A DNA stretch of 64,000 nucleotides from Pseudomonadota bacterium (GTDB lineage: Bacteria > Pseudomonadota > Gammaproteobacteria > Steroidobacterales > Steroidobacteraceae). The stretch is taken from positions 1 through 64,000 of the forward strand of contig QGVD01000011.1 of the NCBI GenBank assembly GCA_003242685.1, read 5' to 3'. The stretch's first letter is position 1. Each line of letters begins with the position of its first letter. The notes beneath the pieces are model-generated. The model did no database searches, was not told the origin of the DNA, and was given only the letters and a program-made list of their open reading frames with translations. Below are positions 32,687 through 43,899 of this stretch, piece by piece. The translations under genes and the position numbers were made by a program.

Positions 32687-33610
32687 ATGTTCCGCTACGC
32701 GGTACGCCGCTGCGTCGGAATGCTTCCGACGCTCTTCGTCATTGTCACGCTCGCGTTCTTCGTCATCCGCCTCGCGCCCGGCGGCCCCTTCGACGAAGAG
32801 CAGACACTGCCGCCGGAAGTGAAGGCGAACCTCGAGGCCGCATACGGTCTCGATCGGCCGCTCCACGAACAGTATCTGCGTTACGTGGCAGGGCTCCTGC
32901 GCGGCGATTTCGGTCCATCGTTCAGGATGCGCGACGTCGGCGTCTCGGAGCTCATCGCGCGCGGCCTGCCGGTGAGTCTCACGCTCGGCGTTTCGGCGCT
33001 GCTTCTCGCGCTCCTCGTCGGGATACCGCTCGGCGTGCTCGCGGCGCTGCGCGAACGCTCGATCACGGATCACGGCGTCACGCTGCTCAGCTCGCTCGCG
33101 ATCGCGCTGCCTGCGTTCGTCAGCGGTCCGCTGCTCGCGCTCGTGTTCGGCCTGTATCTCGACGTGCTGCCGGTCGCGGGATGGGAGAGCGGGCAGCCGC
33201 GCTATCTCGTGCTGCCCGTGGTGACGCTGGCGCTGCCGATGATCGCCTACGTCGCGCGGCTCACGCGCGGGAGTCTCATCGAGGTGATGCGCGCGAGCTT
33301 CGTGCGCACGGCGCGCGCGAAGGGTATTCCGGAATCGCAGGTGATCCGCCGGCATGCACTGCGTCCCGCGCTGCTGCCCGTCGTCAGTTATCTCGGGCCG
33401 GCAGCGGCGTTCGCCGTGACGGGATCGCTCGTCGTCGAGACGGTCTTCGGTCTGCCGGGCACCGGCCGCTATCTGGTCCAGGGCGCCATCAATCGCGACT
33501 ACACGCTCGTGATGGGCATGATCGTCGTGTACGGCTCGCTCACGCTTCTCTGCAACCTGCTCGCCGATCTGATCTACGGCTGGCTCGATCCGCGGGTGCG
33601 CTATGAGTGA
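32687..33610 (+). CDS. oppB: Peptide-type ABC transporter permease, OppB/DppB family
   Basis: A 307-residue inner-membrane permease with about six helices. The first helix (about 9-30) is followed by a periplasmic stretch with GGPFDEEQTLPPEV and LDRPLHEQYLRYV typical of OppB. The cytoplasmic coupling segment RTARAKGIPESQVIRRHALRPA is the EAA-like loop that contacts the ATPases. It heads a four-gene operon and overlaps oppC by eight bases. The lack of a solute-binding-protein gene nearby leaves the substrate open (oligopeptide, dipeptide or nickel-like). Confidence 0.92.
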   Translation: MFRYAVRRCVGMLPTLFVIVTLAFFVIRLAPGGPFDEEQTLPPEVKANLEAAYGLDRPLHEQYLRYVAGLLRGDFGPSFRMRDVGVSELIARGLPVSLTLGVSALLLALLVGIPLGVLAALRERSITDHGVTLLSSLAIALPAFVSGPLLALVFGLYLDVLPVAGWESGQPRYLVLPVVTLALPMIAYVARLTRGSLIEVMRASFVRTARAKGIPESQVIRRHALRPALLPVVSYLGPAAAFAVTGSLVVETVFGLPGTGRYLVQGAINRDYTLVMGMIVVYGSLTLLCNLLADLIYGWLDPRVRYE

Positions 33611-34475
33611 AGTCGCGACGCCGATCGAGAGCGGGCTCTGGACCGATGTCTGGCAGCGCCTCAGGCGCAGGCGCTCGGTGCACGCGGCGGCGGGCGTTCT
33701 TGCGCTTCTCGTGTTCCTCGCGTGGATCGGCCCGGCGCTGAGCCCTCATGCGTACGATGCGCTCGACTGGGAGCGCATGGGCGCTCCGCCGCAGCTCGAA
33801 GCGGCGCACTGGCTGGGCACGGACCGGCTCGGCCGCGATCTCTTCGTGCGCACCCTGCATGCGCTGCGTCTGTCGCTCCTCATCGGGCTGCTCGCCGCGC
33901 TCGTGAGCGTGCTCATCGGCATCACCTGGGGAGCCGTAGCGGGCTATTTCGGCGGCCGGGTCGACGCCGTGATGATGCGCACGGTGGACGTGCTCTATTC
34001 GCTGCCCTACGTGTTCATCGTCATCGTCCTCGCCTCGCTCTTCGAGCGCGGGAGCCTGGCCGCGCTGTTCCTGGCGATCGGTGCGGTCGGATGGCTCACG
34101 ATGGCGCGGATCGTCAGGGGGCAGACGCTCGCGCTTCGCCGGCGCGAGTTCATCGAGGCGGCGATCGCGTGCGGCGCGGGGAGCGGTTCCATTCTCGTGC
34201 GTCACGTGGTGCCGAACGTGATCGGCCCTGTGGTCGTTTACGCGACGCTCACCGTGCCGCAGATGATCCTGTTCGAGAGTTTCCTGAGCTTTCTCGGGCT
34301 CGGCGTGCAGGAGCCGCTCGCGAGTCTGGGCAGTCTCATCAACGACGGGGCGCGCGAGATGGAAAGTGCGCCGTGGCTGCTCGTCTTCCCGGCAGGCGTG
34401 CTCATGCTGCTGCTCGTGAGCTTCAGCGTCCTCGGCGACGGGTTACGCGATGCACTCGATCCCCGTGCAGAGTGA
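33603..34475 (+). CDS. oppC: Peptide-type ABC transporter permease, OppC/DppC family
   Basis: A 290-residue permease with a first helix at about 29-50, the family segment HWLGTDRLGRDLFVRTLHALR near 72-92, and a coupling loop EAAIACGAGSGSILVRHVVPN. The C-terminal ALDPR is typical of OppC. Forms the transmembrane pair with OppB. Its last bases overlap a possible early start of the next gene. Confidence 0.92.
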   Translation: MSEVATPIESGLWTDVWQRLRRRRSVHAAAGVLALLVFLAWIGPALSPHAYDALDWERMGAPPQLEAAHWLGTDRLGRDLFVRTLHALRLSLLIGLLAALVSVLIGITWGAVAGYFGGRVDAVMMRTVDVLYSLPYVFIVIVLASLFERGSLAALFLAIGAVGWLTMARIVRGQTLALRRREFIEAAIACGAGSGSILVRHVVPNVIGPVVVYATLTVPQMILFESFLSFLGLGVQEPLASLGSLINDGAREMESAPWLLVFPAGVLMLLLVSFSVLGDGLRDALDPRAE

Positions 34476-34524
34476 GGCGCTTTCCGTGGAGCAGGGCGCG
34501 GCTCGAAGCACTTCAGGCGATTCC

Positions 34525-35504
<980 letters not shown>

Positions 35505-35508
<4 letters not shown>

Positions 35509-36485
35509 CGAATGCGCTGCTCCGTGTCGTGGGACTGCGCGTGCGCTTCGCGGCGGGCCGCGGTGCCAGCGTCCACGCGCTCGACGGTGTCGATCTCGAG
35601 CTCCGCGAAGGGGAGGCGCTCGGTGTGGTCGGCGAGTCGGGCTGCGGCAAGTCGACGCTCGTTCGCGCGATCCTGCAGCTCGTGCGTCCCACATCGGGTA
35701 CCGTGGTGTGGCTGGGGCGCGCGCTCGACGAAATGCCCGCACGCGAGCTGCGCTCGGCGCGGCGCGACCTGCAGATCGTTTTCCAGGATCCGCTCGCGAG
35801 CCTCGATCCGCGCATGACGGTCGGCGAGATCGTCGCGGAGCCGCTGCGGATTCATCGCCCCGATCTGAACGCGGAAGCCCGCCGCCGGGAAGTGCACCAG
35901 ATGCTCGCGCGAGTGGGGCTGCCGCCCGACGCGGCGGCCCGCTATCCGCACCAGTTCAGCGGCGGGCAGTGCCAGCGCATCGGGATCGCGCGCGCGATGA
36001 TCCTGCGGCCGAAGCTCCTCGTGTGCGACGAGCCGGTGAGCGCCCTCGACGTCTCCGTGCAGGCCCAGATCATCGAGCTGCTGCACGACCTCAAGCGCGA
36101 ATGCGGCACCGCGCTGCTCTTCGTCAGCCACAACCTCGCGGTCGTGCGGCGCCTCTGCGAGCGGCTTCTGGTGCTCTATCTCGGACGGATGATGGAGCTG
36201 GGACCGACCGACGCGATCTATGCCGATCCGCGTCATCCCTATACGCGTGCGCTCCTCGAGGCGATCCCGGTTCCCGACCCTGACGTGCAGCCGGCGCGGC
36301 TCAGCCATGTGCTGCCCGGGGAGCCGCCGTCGCCGCTCTCGCCTCCGAGCGGCTGCGTCTTCCGCACCCGGTGCCCGCATGCCGTGGAGGTCTGCGCCCG
36401 GCAGGTTCCCTCCTGGGAAACCGATTCGGCCGGGCGAGGAATCGCCTGCGTGCGCTGGCGGGAAATCGGACCGGAATCGGCGTAG
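35505..36485 (+). CDS. oppF: Peptide-type ABC transporter ATPase, OppF/DppF family
   Basis: A 326-residue ATPase partner of OppD. Walker A is GESGCGKS, Walker B LLVCDEPVSALD, switch His in VSHNLAV. The signature loop reads FSGGQCQRIGIARAM, with Cys where Arg is normal in LSGGQRQR. The C-terminal Cys-rich extension (GCVFRTRCPHAVEVC) is present. GTG start overlapping the oppD stop. It ends the operon. Confidence 0.92.
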
Positions 36486-36533
36486 AAGCGGCAGTTCCGT
36501 GCACCGCGGGCGCCGAACGGCTATGCTCCGGTC

Positions 36534-37808
36534 ATGAACACCGAGAACCCGATAAAGCCCAGCGACAGCCTCCGCCACGTCCGCTACGAGATCCGCGGGC
36601 GGCTCGCGCGCCGCGCGCACGAGCTGCAGCGTCTCGGCTACGAGATCATCTCGCTCAACATCGGCAATCCGGGCGCCTTCGGGTTCCGCACGCCGGAGAC
36701 CATGCGGCTCGCCATGATCGAGAACATGCCGGCGAGCGAGGGCTATTGCCATCAGAAGGGCATCTTCCCCGCACGAGAAGCCATCGCCATGCAGCAGCAG
36801 GAGCGCGGCGTGCAGGGCGTGACGGCCGAGGAGGTGTTCATCGGCAACGGCGTGAGCGAGCTCATCGATCTCTGCCTGCGCGCGCTCCTCAACGACGGGG
36901 ACGAAGTGCTCGTTCCGAGCCCCGACTACCCGCTGTGGACCGCGGCGGTCACTCTCAACCGCGGCAAGGCCGTGCACTATCCCTGCCGTCCGGAGAACGG
37001 CTTCGTGCCGGATCCGCAGGAGGTGGAACGGCTGGTCACTCCGCGGACGCGCGCGATCGTCGTCATCAACCCGAACAATCCCACCGGCGCGGTATATCCG
37101 CGTCACGTGCTCGAAGGGCTGGCGCGCATCGCCGAGCGGCGCGGTCTCGTGGTGTTCAGCGACGAGATCTACGACCAGATCGTGTATGACGGCGCGCAGT
37201 TCGTCCCGATGGCGACCCTCGTGCGGGACACGCTCTGCGCCACGATGTCGGGGCTCTCCAAGGTGTACCGTGCCTGCGGCTATCGCGTGGGCTGGGTCGC
37301 CTTCTCGGGCAAGGTGCGGGCCGCGTCGGACTATCTCGCGGGCCTCGAGCTCCTGAGCTCCCTGCGCCTCTGCAGCAACGTGCCGGCGCAGTGGGCCGTG
37401 CAGACGGCGCTCGGCGGCTATCAGAGCATCCGTGATCTCACCGCGCCGGGCGGCAGGCTCTACGAGTCGCGGCAGGCGATCATCAATGCCGTGCAGTCGA
37501 GCCGCTTCCTGCGCCTGACGCCGCCTGCGGGTGCCATGTACGCCTTCATCGGCGTCGACACGACGGAGCTGCCGGATTTCGACGACCACCAGTTCGCGCT
37601 CGATCTCCTCGAGCAGAAGCACGTGCTCGTCGCGCCGGGAGTGAGCTTCAACGTCCCGTACCGGACCCATTTCCGCGTGACGAATCTTCCGGATTCGGCC
37701 ATGCTTCGCGACGTCTTCGGCCGCATCGAGGAGCTGCTTGCGGCCTACGCCAGCGCACCGCGCGCCGTTTCCGGGAAGGTCGTCGAGGCCGCGCAGCGCT
37801 TCAAGTAG
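36534..37808 (+). CDS. alaA: Alanine aminotransferase, AlaA-like
   Basis: A 424-residue class I PLP aminotransferase. K243 in MSGLSKVYRACGYRVGW binds PLP, with N182 region NPNNPTGA, D210 and Y213 in FSDEIYDQ and R250s in the GYRVGW motif. The N-terminal LRHVRYEIRG and SEGYCHQKGIFPAREAI segments are characteristic of the AlaA/YfbQ group that makes alanine from pyruvate and glutamate. A TATGCT hexamer lies about ten bases before the ATG, so the mRNA leader may be very short. Confidence 0.88.
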   Translation: MNTENPIKPSDSLRHVRYEIRGRLARRAHELQRLGYEIISLNIGNPGAFGFRTPETMRLAMIENMPASEGYCHQKGIFPAREAIAMQQQERGVQGVTAEEVFIGNGVSELIDLCLRALLNDGDEVLVPSPDYPLWTAAVTLNRGKAVHYPCRPENGFVPDPQEVERLVTPRTRAIVVINPNNPTGAVYPRHVLEGLARIAERRGLVVFSDEIYDQIVYDGAQFVPMATLVRDTLCATMSGLSKVYRACGYRVGWVAFSGKVRAASDYLAGLELLSSLRLCSNVPAQWAVQTALGGYQSIRDLTAPGGRLYESRQAIINAVQSSRFLRLTPPAGAMYAFIGVDTTELPDFDDHQFALDLLEQKHVLVAPGVSFNVPYRTHFRVTNLPDSAMLRDVFGRIEELLAAYASAPRAVSGKVVEAAQRFK

Positions 37809-37838
37809 CGTCTCAAGTCAGGCTCCTAAAGTCCTGAT

Positions 37839-40511
37839 TTGATTGATCTTGATAAGCTTCTAGCGGAAGACCTCGAAGCAGGAGCGACCCTCGTCGTCCC
37901 GTCGCGCCAGCGCGCCACGGTGCTCCGGCTCGCCCACGCGCGGCTGCAGCTCGAGCAGGGGCGGGAGCTCTGGCGAACGCCGGACGTCCTTGCCTTCGGC
38001 ACGTGGCTCGAGCGGGAAGTCGCCCGCGCGGCAGAGGCGGGAACGCCGGTTCCGCGGATCCTGCGGTCGGCGGAGGAGTGGCTGCTGTGGCGTGAAGCCG
38101 CCGCAGATGCCACGGAAGGCACGGACGTCCTGCTCACCGACTCGCTCACCGAGTCACTCCAGCGCGCCGCCTACCGCCTCTACGAATGGCGCATACCCCG
38201 CGAGGCACTGCGGCGGTCCGCTACACCCGAGAGCGAGCTGCTGGCGCGCGCGCTCGAGCGCTTCGACGAGCGCTGTGCGCAGCGGCGTGCCGCCGGCGGC
38301 CATCGCGCCGCGGAGCTGCTGCAGGGATGGTGCCCGCAGCGTCCGCTCACCTTCGCGGGCTTCACCGAGCGATCCGCGGCGCGCCGCGCGCTGCTCGACC
38401 GCTGGGAAGCGCAGGGCGTCCCCGTGCGGGAGCACGTTCCGGTGCTGCGTCCCGGACGTGCATTCCTGGCTTCGTCCGCGGATGCGGACGAGGAGATCGC
38501 GCTCGCGGCGGCCTGGTGCCGCGCGCGTCTCGAAGCCGACCCACGGCAGCGCCTGCTCGTGATCGTGCCCGATCTCGATCAGCGTCGGGCTTCGGTTGCC
38601 CGCGTCTTCGAGCACGCGCTCGCGCCTCAAGGAGTGCTCGGCACGGCTCCGGGCGATTCCGGCGCCTGCTTCGCCATCGAAGGCGGCGAGCCGCTCTCGC
38701 GGGCGCCTCTCGTCCGACATGCGCTTCTGAGCCTCAGGCTCCTCGCACAGGGGCTCGACTTCCCGGCCTTCGGTGGATGGTTGCGCAGCTCCTTCTGGTC
38801 TGCGCCCGATCCGGCGGCGCGCGCGCGGCTCGAGATCTGGCTGCGCACGTGCACGGGTCCGGATGCCACGGTCGGGAGGCTCCGAACCGTTCTCACGGCC
38901 GCGCCTTCGAGCGTGCAGGCACCGGCACGGATCGTTCTCGACGCGCTCCTCGAGGCCGAGCGGCGGCTCGAACCGGATCGTGCGGCGAGCCCGGCACGCT
39001 GGGCGCAGCGCTTCGATGCGGCGCTGGCAGCGCTCGGGTGGCCGGGCGCGCGCCCGCTCACGAGCGGCGAGCAGCAGACGCGCGTGCGATTCCTCGAGTG
39101 CCTGGACGAGTTCGCCGAGCTGGGTCCGACGCTCGGCGAGCTCTCGCTGCGCGAGGCGGTGACTGCCCTCGAGGAGCTCGCAGCCCGCATCGATTTCGAA
39201 CCGGCGACGGGCGATCCGGCCGTGACGCTGACCGCGTCGCTCACCGATCCTGTCGTGCGCTACGACGGACTGTGGGTGACGGGCCTGCACGCGGAGAGCT
39301 GGCCGCCGCCGGTGCACTTCGACCCGTTCATCCCGCTCGAGGCGCAGCGCCGCGCGGGCATTCCCCACACGAGCCCGGCGGGCGTGCTGCGCCATGCGCG
39401 GGCCCTGCTCACGCTGTGGCACGGGGCGGCGGGCGAGGTCGTTCTCAGCTACCCGCGCCACGGCGTCGAAGGAGAGCACCTCGCGAGTCCGCTCCTCGCC
39501 GAGGTGCCGGGCATCGAGCCGTTCCCCACCGAGAGCGTGAGCGCCGTGCCGCTCGCGCGCGCGGCGCGCCGCGAGGTGGCGCTCGAGGTGCGCGAGGATG
39601 CGGCGGGCGAGCCCCTGCCTCGCGGCATCACGCTGCCGGCAGGATCGCGCAGCATCGAGTATCAGAGCCGCTGCGCCTTCCGGGCATATGCGGAGCTGCG
39701 GCTCGGTTGCACACCGGTCGAAGTGCCGCGCCCGGGGCTCGATGCGCGCGACCGGGGCCGGCTGCTGCACAGGACGCTCGAGCTCGTCTGGAAGCGGCTG
39801 AACGATTCCGGACGTCTGCGCGCGGTAATCGAGAGCGGAGAGCTGAGCCGGCTCATCGAGGAGTGCACGCATCGCGCGCTGCTCGACTGCTTCGGCGAGG
39901 AGCGCCTGCGCGAGCAGCGCCGTGCGTTGCTGCGCGAGCAGCGCCGCGCGGCGCAGGTCGTCCGCGAGCTGTGCGAGGCGGAGCTCGGGCGCGATCCCTT
40001 CACCGTCCGGCACGTCGAGCATCGCTGCACGCTCGAGATCGCGGGAGCTCGGCTCACGCTCTGCATCGATCGCATCGACGAGCTCGCCGACGGCACGCGC
40101 GTGATCTTCGACTACAAGACCGGCAGGCCGCAGCCGCAGGACTGGCTGGGTGAGCGCATCACGCATCCGCAGCTCCTGGTGTATCTCGCCGCCGTGCCCG
40201 AGCGCGTCTCGGCGCTCGCGACCATTCATCTCGTGCCTTCGCGCGTGGGCTACCGCGGCATCGCCGACGCGAAGGACAGGCTGCCGCAGGTCGATGCGCT
40301 GACCCGCACGCAGGAGAGCGCCGCGGATGCGGCGTGGGAGGCGCAGACCGCGCGCTGGCGTGAGTACGTCGAGCGTCTCGCGGAAGACTTCGTGAGCGGC
40401 CGCGCGGCGCTCGATCCCGTGCAGTACGCCTGCCGCACGTGCCATCTGCATGCCTTCTGCCGCATCGGGCAGCCCGATGCGCTGGCGCAGGATGCGAACG
40501 GCGATGAGTGA
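37839..40511 (+). CDS. AddB-like nuclease subunit with iron-sulfur PD-(D/E)XK domain
   Basis: An 890-residue partner of the helicase-nuclease encoded next. The N-terminal two thirds resemble an inactivated helicase, as in AddB. The C-terminal third is a RecB-type nuclease with D758 and K760 in VIFDYKTGRPQ and the QLLVYLAA motif. Four cysteines, C612, C865, C868 and C874, match the AddB iron-sulfur staple that clamps the nuclease. The start is TTG 37839, without a good ribosome site; no ATG fits the conserved N-terminus. It overlaps the helicase gene by eight bases. The pair should process double-strand breaks for recombination, in place of RecBCD. Confidence 0.85.
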   Translation: MIDLDKLLAEDLEAGATLVVPSRQRATVLRLAHARLQLEQGRELWRTPDVLAFGTWLEREVARAAEAGTPVPRILRSAEEWLLWREAAADATEGTDVLLTDSLTESLQRAAYRLYEWRIPREALRRSATPESELLARALERFDERCAQRRAAGGHRAAELLQGWCPQRPLTFAGFTERSAARRALLDRWEAQGVPVREHVPVLRPGRAFLASSADADEEIALAAAWCRARLEADPRQRLLVIVPDLDQRRASVARVFEHALAPQGVLGTAPGDSGACFAIEGGEPLSRAPLVRHALLSLRLLAQGLDFPAFGGWLRSSFWSAPDPAARARLEIWLRTCTGPDATVGRLRTVLTAAPSSVQAPARIVLDALLEAERRLEPDRAASPARWAQRFDAALAALGWPGARPLTSGEQQTRVRFLECLDEFAELGPTLGELSLREAVTALEELAARIDFEPATGDPAVTLTASLTDPVVRYDGLWVTGLHAESWPPPVHFDPFIPLEAQRRAGIPHTSPAGVLRHARALLTLWHGAAGEVVLSYPRHGVEGEHLASPLLAEVPGIEPFPTESVSAVPLARAARREVALEVREDAAGEPLPRGITLPAGSRSIEYQSRCAFRAYAELRLGCTPVEVPRPGLDARDRGRLLHRTLELVWKRLNDSGRLRAVIESGELSRLIEECTHRALLDCFGEERLREQRRALLREQRRAAQVVRELCEAELGRDPFTVRHVEHRCTLEIAGARLTLCIDRIDELADGTRVIFDYKTGRPQPQDWLGERITHPQLLVYLAAVPERVSALATIHLVPSRVGYRGIADAKDRLPQVDALTRTQESAADAAWEAQTARWREYVERLAEDFVSGRAALDPVQYACRTCHLHAFCRIGQPDALAQDANGDE

Positions 40512-43500
40512 TCGCGCGCTGCTCGAACGGCTCGACGCGGAAGCGCGCGAGCGGGCGCTCGATCCGCGTGCATCGATCCTGCTGCAGGCGCCTGCGGGCT
40601 CCGGGAAGACCACCGTCCTCACGCAGCGCATCCTGCGCCTGCTCGCGGAGGTCGACGAGCCCGAGGAGATCATCGCCATCACGTTCACGCGCAAGGCGGC
40701 CGGCGAGATGCGCGAGCGCGTGTTCCGCGCGCTGCGCGGTGAGATCGACGATTCGACGCCGCAGGGACGGCGTGTGCTCGAGCTCGCGCGCGCCGTGCAG
40801 GAGCGTTCGCGCGAGCGTGGATGGTCTCTCGAGGCGAGCCCCGGGCGGTTGCGCATCCAGACCATCGACGCGTTGAACCGTTTTCTCGCGCGTCACCTGC
40901 CGATCGCGGCGCGCGCCATCGGCGACCTCGACGTCGCCGAGCGGCCCGAGGCGCTCTATCGGCTCGCCGCGCGGCGCACGCTCCTCGATGCCGAGAGTGA
41001 CGAGCGGCTGCAGGCGGACGCGGAGCTGCTCTTCGAGCGGCTCGACAACGACTTCGGGCGCTTCGAGCGTCTGCTCACCGCGATGCTGGCCGCGCGGGCA
41101 CACTGGCTGCCGCGGCTGCTCGAAGCCGACGAGCCTGCACTCTGCGCTCGCGTGGAGGCGAGTCTCGAGTCGATCGTCGGCGAGCGGCTGTCGCTCGCGC
41201 AGCGCGTCTTTCCGCACGCGCTGCTCGCCGAAGGTGCGGATCTCGCTGCACAGGCCGCCGCGCGCCGCATCGCCGACGGCGACACGAGCGAGGGTGCATG
41301 GCGCGTGTGGCTCGAATCGCCCCGGCCGCCCCAGGCGTTCTCACTGCGCCACTGGCAGGCGCTCGCCGCGCTCGCGCTCACGCAGGACGGCAACTGGCGC
41401 TCGACGCTCACGAAGCGCGAGGGTTTCGCTGCGAGCGACAAGGCGCTCAAGAGCCGCGCGCAGCGGTGGCTGGCGGATCTCGCCCTCGTGCCGGGCGCAC
41501 GCGAGCTCCTCGTCGAGCTCGGCTCGCTGCCGGAGCCGCGCCTCTCGCCGCAGGACGCCGCAGCGCTCGAAGCGCTCGCACGCCTTCTCAAGCTCGCGGC
41601 GGGCGAGCTCGAGCTCGTGTTCCAGGAAACGCGCCGTGTCGACTACACGTACATCGCGGCTGCCGCGAGGCGGGCGCTCACCGAAGAGGGCGCGCCGACC
41701 GATCTGGGACTGCGACTCGGTGCACGCATACGTCACATCCTCGTCGACGAGTTCCAGGACACGTCGATCGAACAGTGCGCCCTGCTGCAGGCGCTGACGG
41801 CCGGCTGGGAGGAGGGCGACGGCCGGACCCTGTTCCTCGTCGGCGATCCCATGCAGTCGATCTATCAGTTCCGGGAAGCGGAGGTCGGGCTGTTCCTCCG
41901 CACCCGCGAAAGCGGTCTCGGGAACGTGCGACTGCAGCCCCTCACGCTCACGCGCAACTTCCGCTCACTGCCCGAGCTCGTCGAGTGGACCAACAGAGCT
42001 TTTCCGCGCGTGTTTCCCGCGCTCGACGATCCGCGTGCGAGCGCGGTGCGCTTTCTGCCGAGCGTGGCGAGCAGAACCGGTCCGGCGCCGGGACAGGTCC
42101 GGCTGCATCGCACGCCGCCAGGTGACGCGGCCGCCGAGGCACGGCACATCGTGGAGCTCATCCGGGACATGCGCTCGCGCGAGCCCTCCGCGAGCATCGC
42201 GGTGCTCGTCACCGCGCGGGCACACGCTGCGCCGATCGCGGCGGCGCTTCAGGACGCCGGCGTGCCCGTGGCCGGTGTCGATCTCGTACCGCTTGCCGAA
42301 GTGCCCGTCGTGCGCGATCTGACGGCGCTCGCCCGCGCGCTCGATCATCTCGGCGATCGCACCGCGTGGCTTGCCGTGCTGCGCGCACCGTGGTGCGGGC
42401 TCACGCTGCGCGAGCTCACACGGCTACTCGAGTCCGCGCCGCATGCGACGGTCTGGGAGGTGATGAACGATCCGGCGGCAGTCGAACGGCTGGCCGAGGA
42501 CGCACGCAAACGGTTGCTGACCGCGCGGGACGTGCTGGCACGCGCACTCGCCGCACGCGACCGGCAGGACTTCGCGAGCTGGGTGGAGACCACGTGGCTG
42601 CGGCTCGGCGGACCGAGCGCATGTGACGGCGCTGACGATCTCGAGCACGCTCAGGCGTTCTTCACGGCGCTCATGCAGTGGACGGCCGGACCCGACTGGG
42701 ACGGTCCGCTCGGACTCACGGAACGACTCTCGGAGCTCTTCGCGAATCAGACGGCGGTACCCGCCGACGCCGTGCAGATCATGACGATCCACCGTGCGAA
42801 AGGGCTCGAGTTCGACAAGGTGATCGTGCCGGGCCTCGGCCGTCGGACGCGCTCGGATCCGGAGCCGCTGCTGCGCTGGCTCGAGCTGCCGCGCGACCCG
42901 GATGGAAGCGATCTCCTCATGGCGCCTCTTCCCGGAAGCACGCGGCGCGGCCGCGAGCCGCTCAACGAGTATCTGAAGTCGCTGCAGGCGCGCCGTTCAG
43001 CCCACGAGCGAGCGCGACTTCTCTACGTTGCGGCGACTCGTGCCCGCAGCGAGCTGCACCTCATCGGTGAGCTGCCCGAAGCCTCCGATCCTGATCGCCC
43101 GGTTGCGCCGGCGAGCGGAACGCTGCTCGCGACGCTGTGGCCTGCCATCGCGGCCGAGTTTCCGCCGGAGCCGATCGCCGCGTCGACTGCCGCGATGCGC
43201 GAGGGTACGCAGCCCGCGCTCATCCGCCGTCTGCCTTCCGACTGGGTGCCGCCCGAAGTGCCGGCGGGTCCCACGCCGCAGAACGTGGCGATCGCGAGCT
43301 ACGAGCCGCGGCACGTGCGCGATTTCCCCTGGGCGAGCGAAGTCGCGCGCTGCGTGGGAACCGTGGTGCACGAGCAGCTCAGGCGCTGGTCCCGACAGGG
43401 AACGTTGCCGTCGCATCAGCAGATCGCCGCGACTCGCCGCGCGCTGGAGGAACGCCTCGGGCGCCTCGGGCTCACGGGTGCGGAATGGCACGAGGCACTC

Positions 43501-43854
43501 GAGAAGGCACTTGCCGCGCTGTCGGCCTGTGCGGCCGATGCGCGCAGCCGCTGGATCTTCTCGAACGCGCATGCCGAGATCGCCTGTCCGCTCGAGCTCA
43601 CCGGCGTTTACGAGGGGCGGCTGGTGAGCGTGCTCGCGGATCGCTCCTTCGTCGACGAGCAGGGCACACGCTGGGTGATCGACTTCAAGGTGGTCGCACC
43701 GGAAGGCGGTGACATCCAGACGTTCGTCGCGAGCGAGCTCGAGCGCTATCGGGCGGAGCTCGAACGATGCGTCACGCTCGCGCGCCGGCTCGGACCGCAA
43801 CCCGTGCGTGGCGCGCTGTATTTCCCGCTGCTCTGTGTCTTCCGCGAGCTCTGA
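40504..43854 (+). CDS. AddA-like UvrD-family helicase-exonuclease
   Basis: A 1116-residue superfamily 1A helicase with Walker A APAGSGKTT (30-37), motif Ia TFTRKAAGEMRERV, Walker B VDEFQDTS, motif III GDPMQSIYQFREAE, and motifs V/VI TIHRAKGLEFDKVI and YVAATRARSELH. The C-terminal nuclease domain has D1060 and K1062 in WVIDFKVV, then the QTFVASELERYRAEL helix. The architecture matches AddA of double-strand-break repair. ATG 40504 follows GGCG and overlaps the AddB-like gene. No chi-recognition inference is possible by eye. Confidence 0.9.
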   Translation: MSDRALLERLDAEARERALDPRASILLQAPAGSGKTTVLTQRILRLLAEVDEPEEIIAITFTRKAAGEMRERVFRALRGEIDDSTPQGRRVLELARAVQERSRERGWSLEASPGRLRIQTIDALNRFLARHLPIAARAIGDLDVAERPEALYRLAARRTLLDAESDERLQADAELLFERLDNDFGRFERLLTAMLAARAHWLPRLLEADEPALCARVEASLESIVGERLSLAQRVFPHALLAEGADLAAQAAARRIADGDTSEGAWRVWLESPRPPQAFSLRHWQALAALALTQDGNWRSTLTKREGFAASDKALKSRAQRWLADLALVPGARELLVELGSLPEPRLSPQDAAALEALARLLKLAAGELELVFQETRRVDYTYIAAAARRALTEEGAPTDLGLRLGARIRHILVDEFQDTSIEQCALLQALTAGWEEGDGRTLFLVGDPMQSIYQFREAEVGLFLRTRESGLGNVRLQPLTLTRNFRSLPELVEWTNRAFPRVFPALDDPRASAVRFLPSVASRTGPAPGQVRLHRTPPGDAAAEARHIVELIRDMRSREPSASIAVLVTARAHAAPIAAALQDAGVPVAGVDLVPLAEVPVVRDLTALARALDHLGDRTAWLAVLRAPWCGLTLRELTRLLESAPHATVWEVMNDPAAVERLAEDARKRLLTARDVLARALAARDRQDFASWVETTWLRLGGPSACDGADDLEHAQAFFTALMQWTAGPDWDGPLGLTERLSELFANQTAVPADAVQIMTIHRAKGLEFDKVIVPGLGRRTRSDPEPLLRWLELPRDPDGSDLLMAPLPGSTRRGREPLNEYLKSLQARRSAHERARLLYVAATRARSELHLIGELPEASDPDRPVAPASGTLLATLWPAIAAEFPPEPIAASTAAMREGTQPALIRRLPSDWVPPEVPAGPTPQNVAIASYEPRHVRDFPWASEVARCVGTVVHEQLRRWSRQGTLPSHQQIAATRRALEERLGRLGLTGAEWHEALEKALAALSACAADARSRWIFSNAHAEIACPLELTGVYEGRLVSVLADRSFVDEQGTRWVIDFKVVAPEGGDIQTFVASELERYRAELERCVTLARRLGPQPVRGALYFPLLCVFREL

Positions 43855-43899
43855 AGAGCGCCGGGCTCTGAAGGCCACTCGGCCTGAGGGTCGCTTCAG
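43851..43899. terminator. Compound hairpin over the convergent addA-like / gspN ends
   Basis: CTGAAGAGCG (43851-43860) pairs with CGCTTCAG (43892-43899) except for a two-base bulge, enclosing the smaller stem AGGCC-ACTC-GGCCT (43872-43885). The outer arms contain both stop codons. No T-run is present. Confidence 0.45.

Noticed and set aside
38154..40865. 903-codon minus-strand frame opposite the AddB-like gene
   Set aside because: Antisense shadow; the plus strand has nuclease motifs and iron-sulfur cysteines.
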